Source: JBDHUW01 sp964642385 | GTDB lineage: Bacteria; Patescibacteriota; Gracilibacteria; Absconditabacterales; Absconditicoccaceae | Direction of reading: 5' to 3' | Assembly (NCBI GenBank): GCA_964642385.1 | Contig: CAZXON010000008.1 | Coordinates: forward strand, 1-52,567 | Length of the DNA stretch: 52,567 nucleotides | Part shown: positions 51,770-52,567 of the stretch, one piece after another | Layout: each line of letters starts with the position of its first letter | Position numbering within the stretch: the stretch's first letter is position 1 | Notes under the pieces: model-generated | The model's input: only the letters and a program-made list of their open reading frames with translations | Told to the model about the DNA's origin: nothing | Databases searched by the model: none | Made by a program: the position numbers and the translations under genes

Positions 51770-51771
51770 TA

Positions 51772-51978
51772 ATGGTTGAGGAGATCTACAAAAGAGCTTC
51801 GTCTTCTCGTTCACCTTCTTTATGGCAAATTCGTCAACAGAAAAAAAAAGCTTTGCAATCTTATAAGCATATTCGTACAATAAAGAGTAAGGCGGAGCAA
51901 GAGTCCGAAGTTGCAAAAGCAGATGCAGAACAAAAGCTCTCCAAATTTATTACGTCTTCCCCAGATCATGGCAAATAA
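51772..51978 (+). CDS. Small basic coiled-coil protein, pilT operon
   Basis: This 68-residue protein starts 2 bases after the pilT stop. It is Lys/Gln/Ser/Ala-rich and helical (SLWQIRQQKKKALQSYKHIR, KSKAEQESEVAKADAEQK). It uses no TGA codon and overlaps the next gene by 11 bases. No family is recognised; tight packing with pilT suggests a pilus accessory role. Confidence 0.6.
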   Translation: MVEEIYKRASSSRSPSLWQIRQQKKKALQSYKHIRTIKSKAEQESEVAKADAEQKLSKFITSSPDHGK

Positions 51979-52378
51979 TGATTTAATAACAAAACATCTT
52001 CCAAAAGAACTCTGGGATGTAGCAATTGGCTACACTATTCCAGACCAATTTATTGAAAAAAAGAGTGGTTTAGTAGTCTTGGTTTTACAATCAAGATCTA
52101 TTGGTAATGTTGAAGAAAAACAAAATTGGTTCAACCTTTTTCCATTGATGAATGATGAGCAGATTGATAAATTAGAAGATATTTTAACAAGAGAAAAATG
52201 AAAATTAGACGAAATTGAGAAAAAATATGAAGAAAAGAAAATTGAAATCAAAAAGAAATATTTGTTGAAATGGCAACAAATGTGATATGTTAAAAAAATG
52301 GATGATATCAAACAAAGCGAGGCACTGAGCGAAGCAAATGAGGACAAAGAAGCGGATGCTTTACTTGATCAAATATAA
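51968..52378 (+). CDS. Unknown charged protein, pilT operon
   Basis: This 136-residue protein has a globular N-terminal part (LPKELWDVAIGYTIPDQFIE, VLVLQSRSIGNVEEKQNWF) and a long charged C-terminal helix (GKLDEIEKKYEEKKIEIKKK). It starts inside the previous small gene (11-base overlap), and the next gene starts 4 bases after its stop, indicating one operon. The N-terminus resembles small proteins seen next to pilT in CPR genomes, but no family name can be given. Confidence 0.6.
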
Positions 52379-52382
52379 CAGC

Positions 52383-52567
52383 ATGATTAAGTATGGAAAA
52401 ATATTTATATTGTTTTTCGTTTTTCTAAGCACTTTTGGTGCTTTTTTTGTTCCGCACCCTACTAGTATTTCTTGACACCAACTGACTCAAACAGTGCAAG
52501 CAGGTGATATATTAGAAAATATTTTTCAACCATCAAAAGATAGTAAACAAGTATTGGATCCTGGAAA
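52383..52567 (+). CDS. Exported protein, partial (runs off the window)
   Basis: Sixty-one codons are visible before the window ends. The start is a signal peptide (MIKYGKIFILFFVFLSTFGA), followed by a Gln/Thr-rich exported stretch with one TGA-Gly codon. It is the fourth gene of the pilT operon. Function is unknown. Confidence 0.5.

Noticed and set aside
1..52567. TGA read as tryptophan (table 4)
   Set aside because: TGA falls on invariant glycines (P-loops, SGGPDS, GVGLAAPQ), where Trp would destroy the motif, while conserved tryptophans use TGG.
1..52567. Prophage, insertion sequence or restriction-modification system
   Set aside because: No transposase, integrase, capsid, terminase or methyltransferase motif was seen in any frame.

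Overview
The window is AT-rich (roughly two thirds A+T), gene-dense bacterial DNA that only makes sense if TGA is read as glycine (translation table 25). Conserved genes for ThrRS, GluRS, DnaX, TilS, MurB, PilT, RuvX, peptide deformylase and PBP1A are full length and single-frame only when in-frame TGA is translated. Those TGA codons fall on invariant glycines: the DnaX P-loop, the TilS SGGPDS loop, the CxGPH motif of ThrRS and GVGLAAPQ of deformylase. Every gene ends in TAA or TAG. This points to the candidate phyla radiation, Absconditabacteria (SR1) or Gracilibacteria (BD1-5/GN02). The sequence alone does not separate the two.

Layout. 1-8.0 kb: a stand-alone DEDDy exonuclease, then on the minus strand a block of a TraC/VirB4-N-like protein and two VirB2/TrbC-like pilins, gltX, then tsaB with another pilin-like gene and two unknown genes; a plus-strand membrane protein lies between gltX and tsaB. 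8.1-10.4 kb: thrS behind what looks like a classical attenuator with a threonine-rich leader peptide. 10.6-17.0 kb: a small membrane protein, a FecR-like protein, murB, a sortase, and a coiled-coil/LytM/lysozyme-like cell-wall protein. 17.2-22.7 kb: a small membrane protein and a 1720-residue protein of unknown function. 23-30.7 kb: frr, a fibronectin-like protein with a sortase-type tail, a 1384-residue PKD surface protein, ruvX and a secreted unknown. 30.7-39.1 kb: dnaX, DedA, an RsuA-type pseudouridine synthase, a YjdF-like protein, a class A PBP with Ig-like tail, and a LysM/CHAP protein.

39.1-46.3 kb: tRNA-Ser(UGA), def, tRNA-Cys(GCA), a FemAB-like transferase, a TsaC-like protein, rsmI, an apparently circularly permuted GT4 glycosyltransferase, a voltage-gated-channel-like protein with an unusual filter, and a YceD-like gene. 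46.4-52.6 kb: a pseudopilin with a C-type-lectin/FISUMP-like tail that avoids TGA, a Fic protein, tilS, and an operon led by pilT.

Together the genes describe a host-associated small-genome cell with a peptidoglycan wall (MurB, PBP1A, FemAB, LysM-CHAP, LytM/lysozyme, sortase), type IV pilus-like appendages (PilT, pseudopilin), conjugation-type pilin proteins, large adhesin-like surface proteins and core translation functions, including t6A synthesis (TsaB, TsaC). The most notable items are the thrS attenuator, the permuted glycosyltransferase, the chimeric pseudopilin, the giant unknown protein and a possible slippage site at the end of dnaX.
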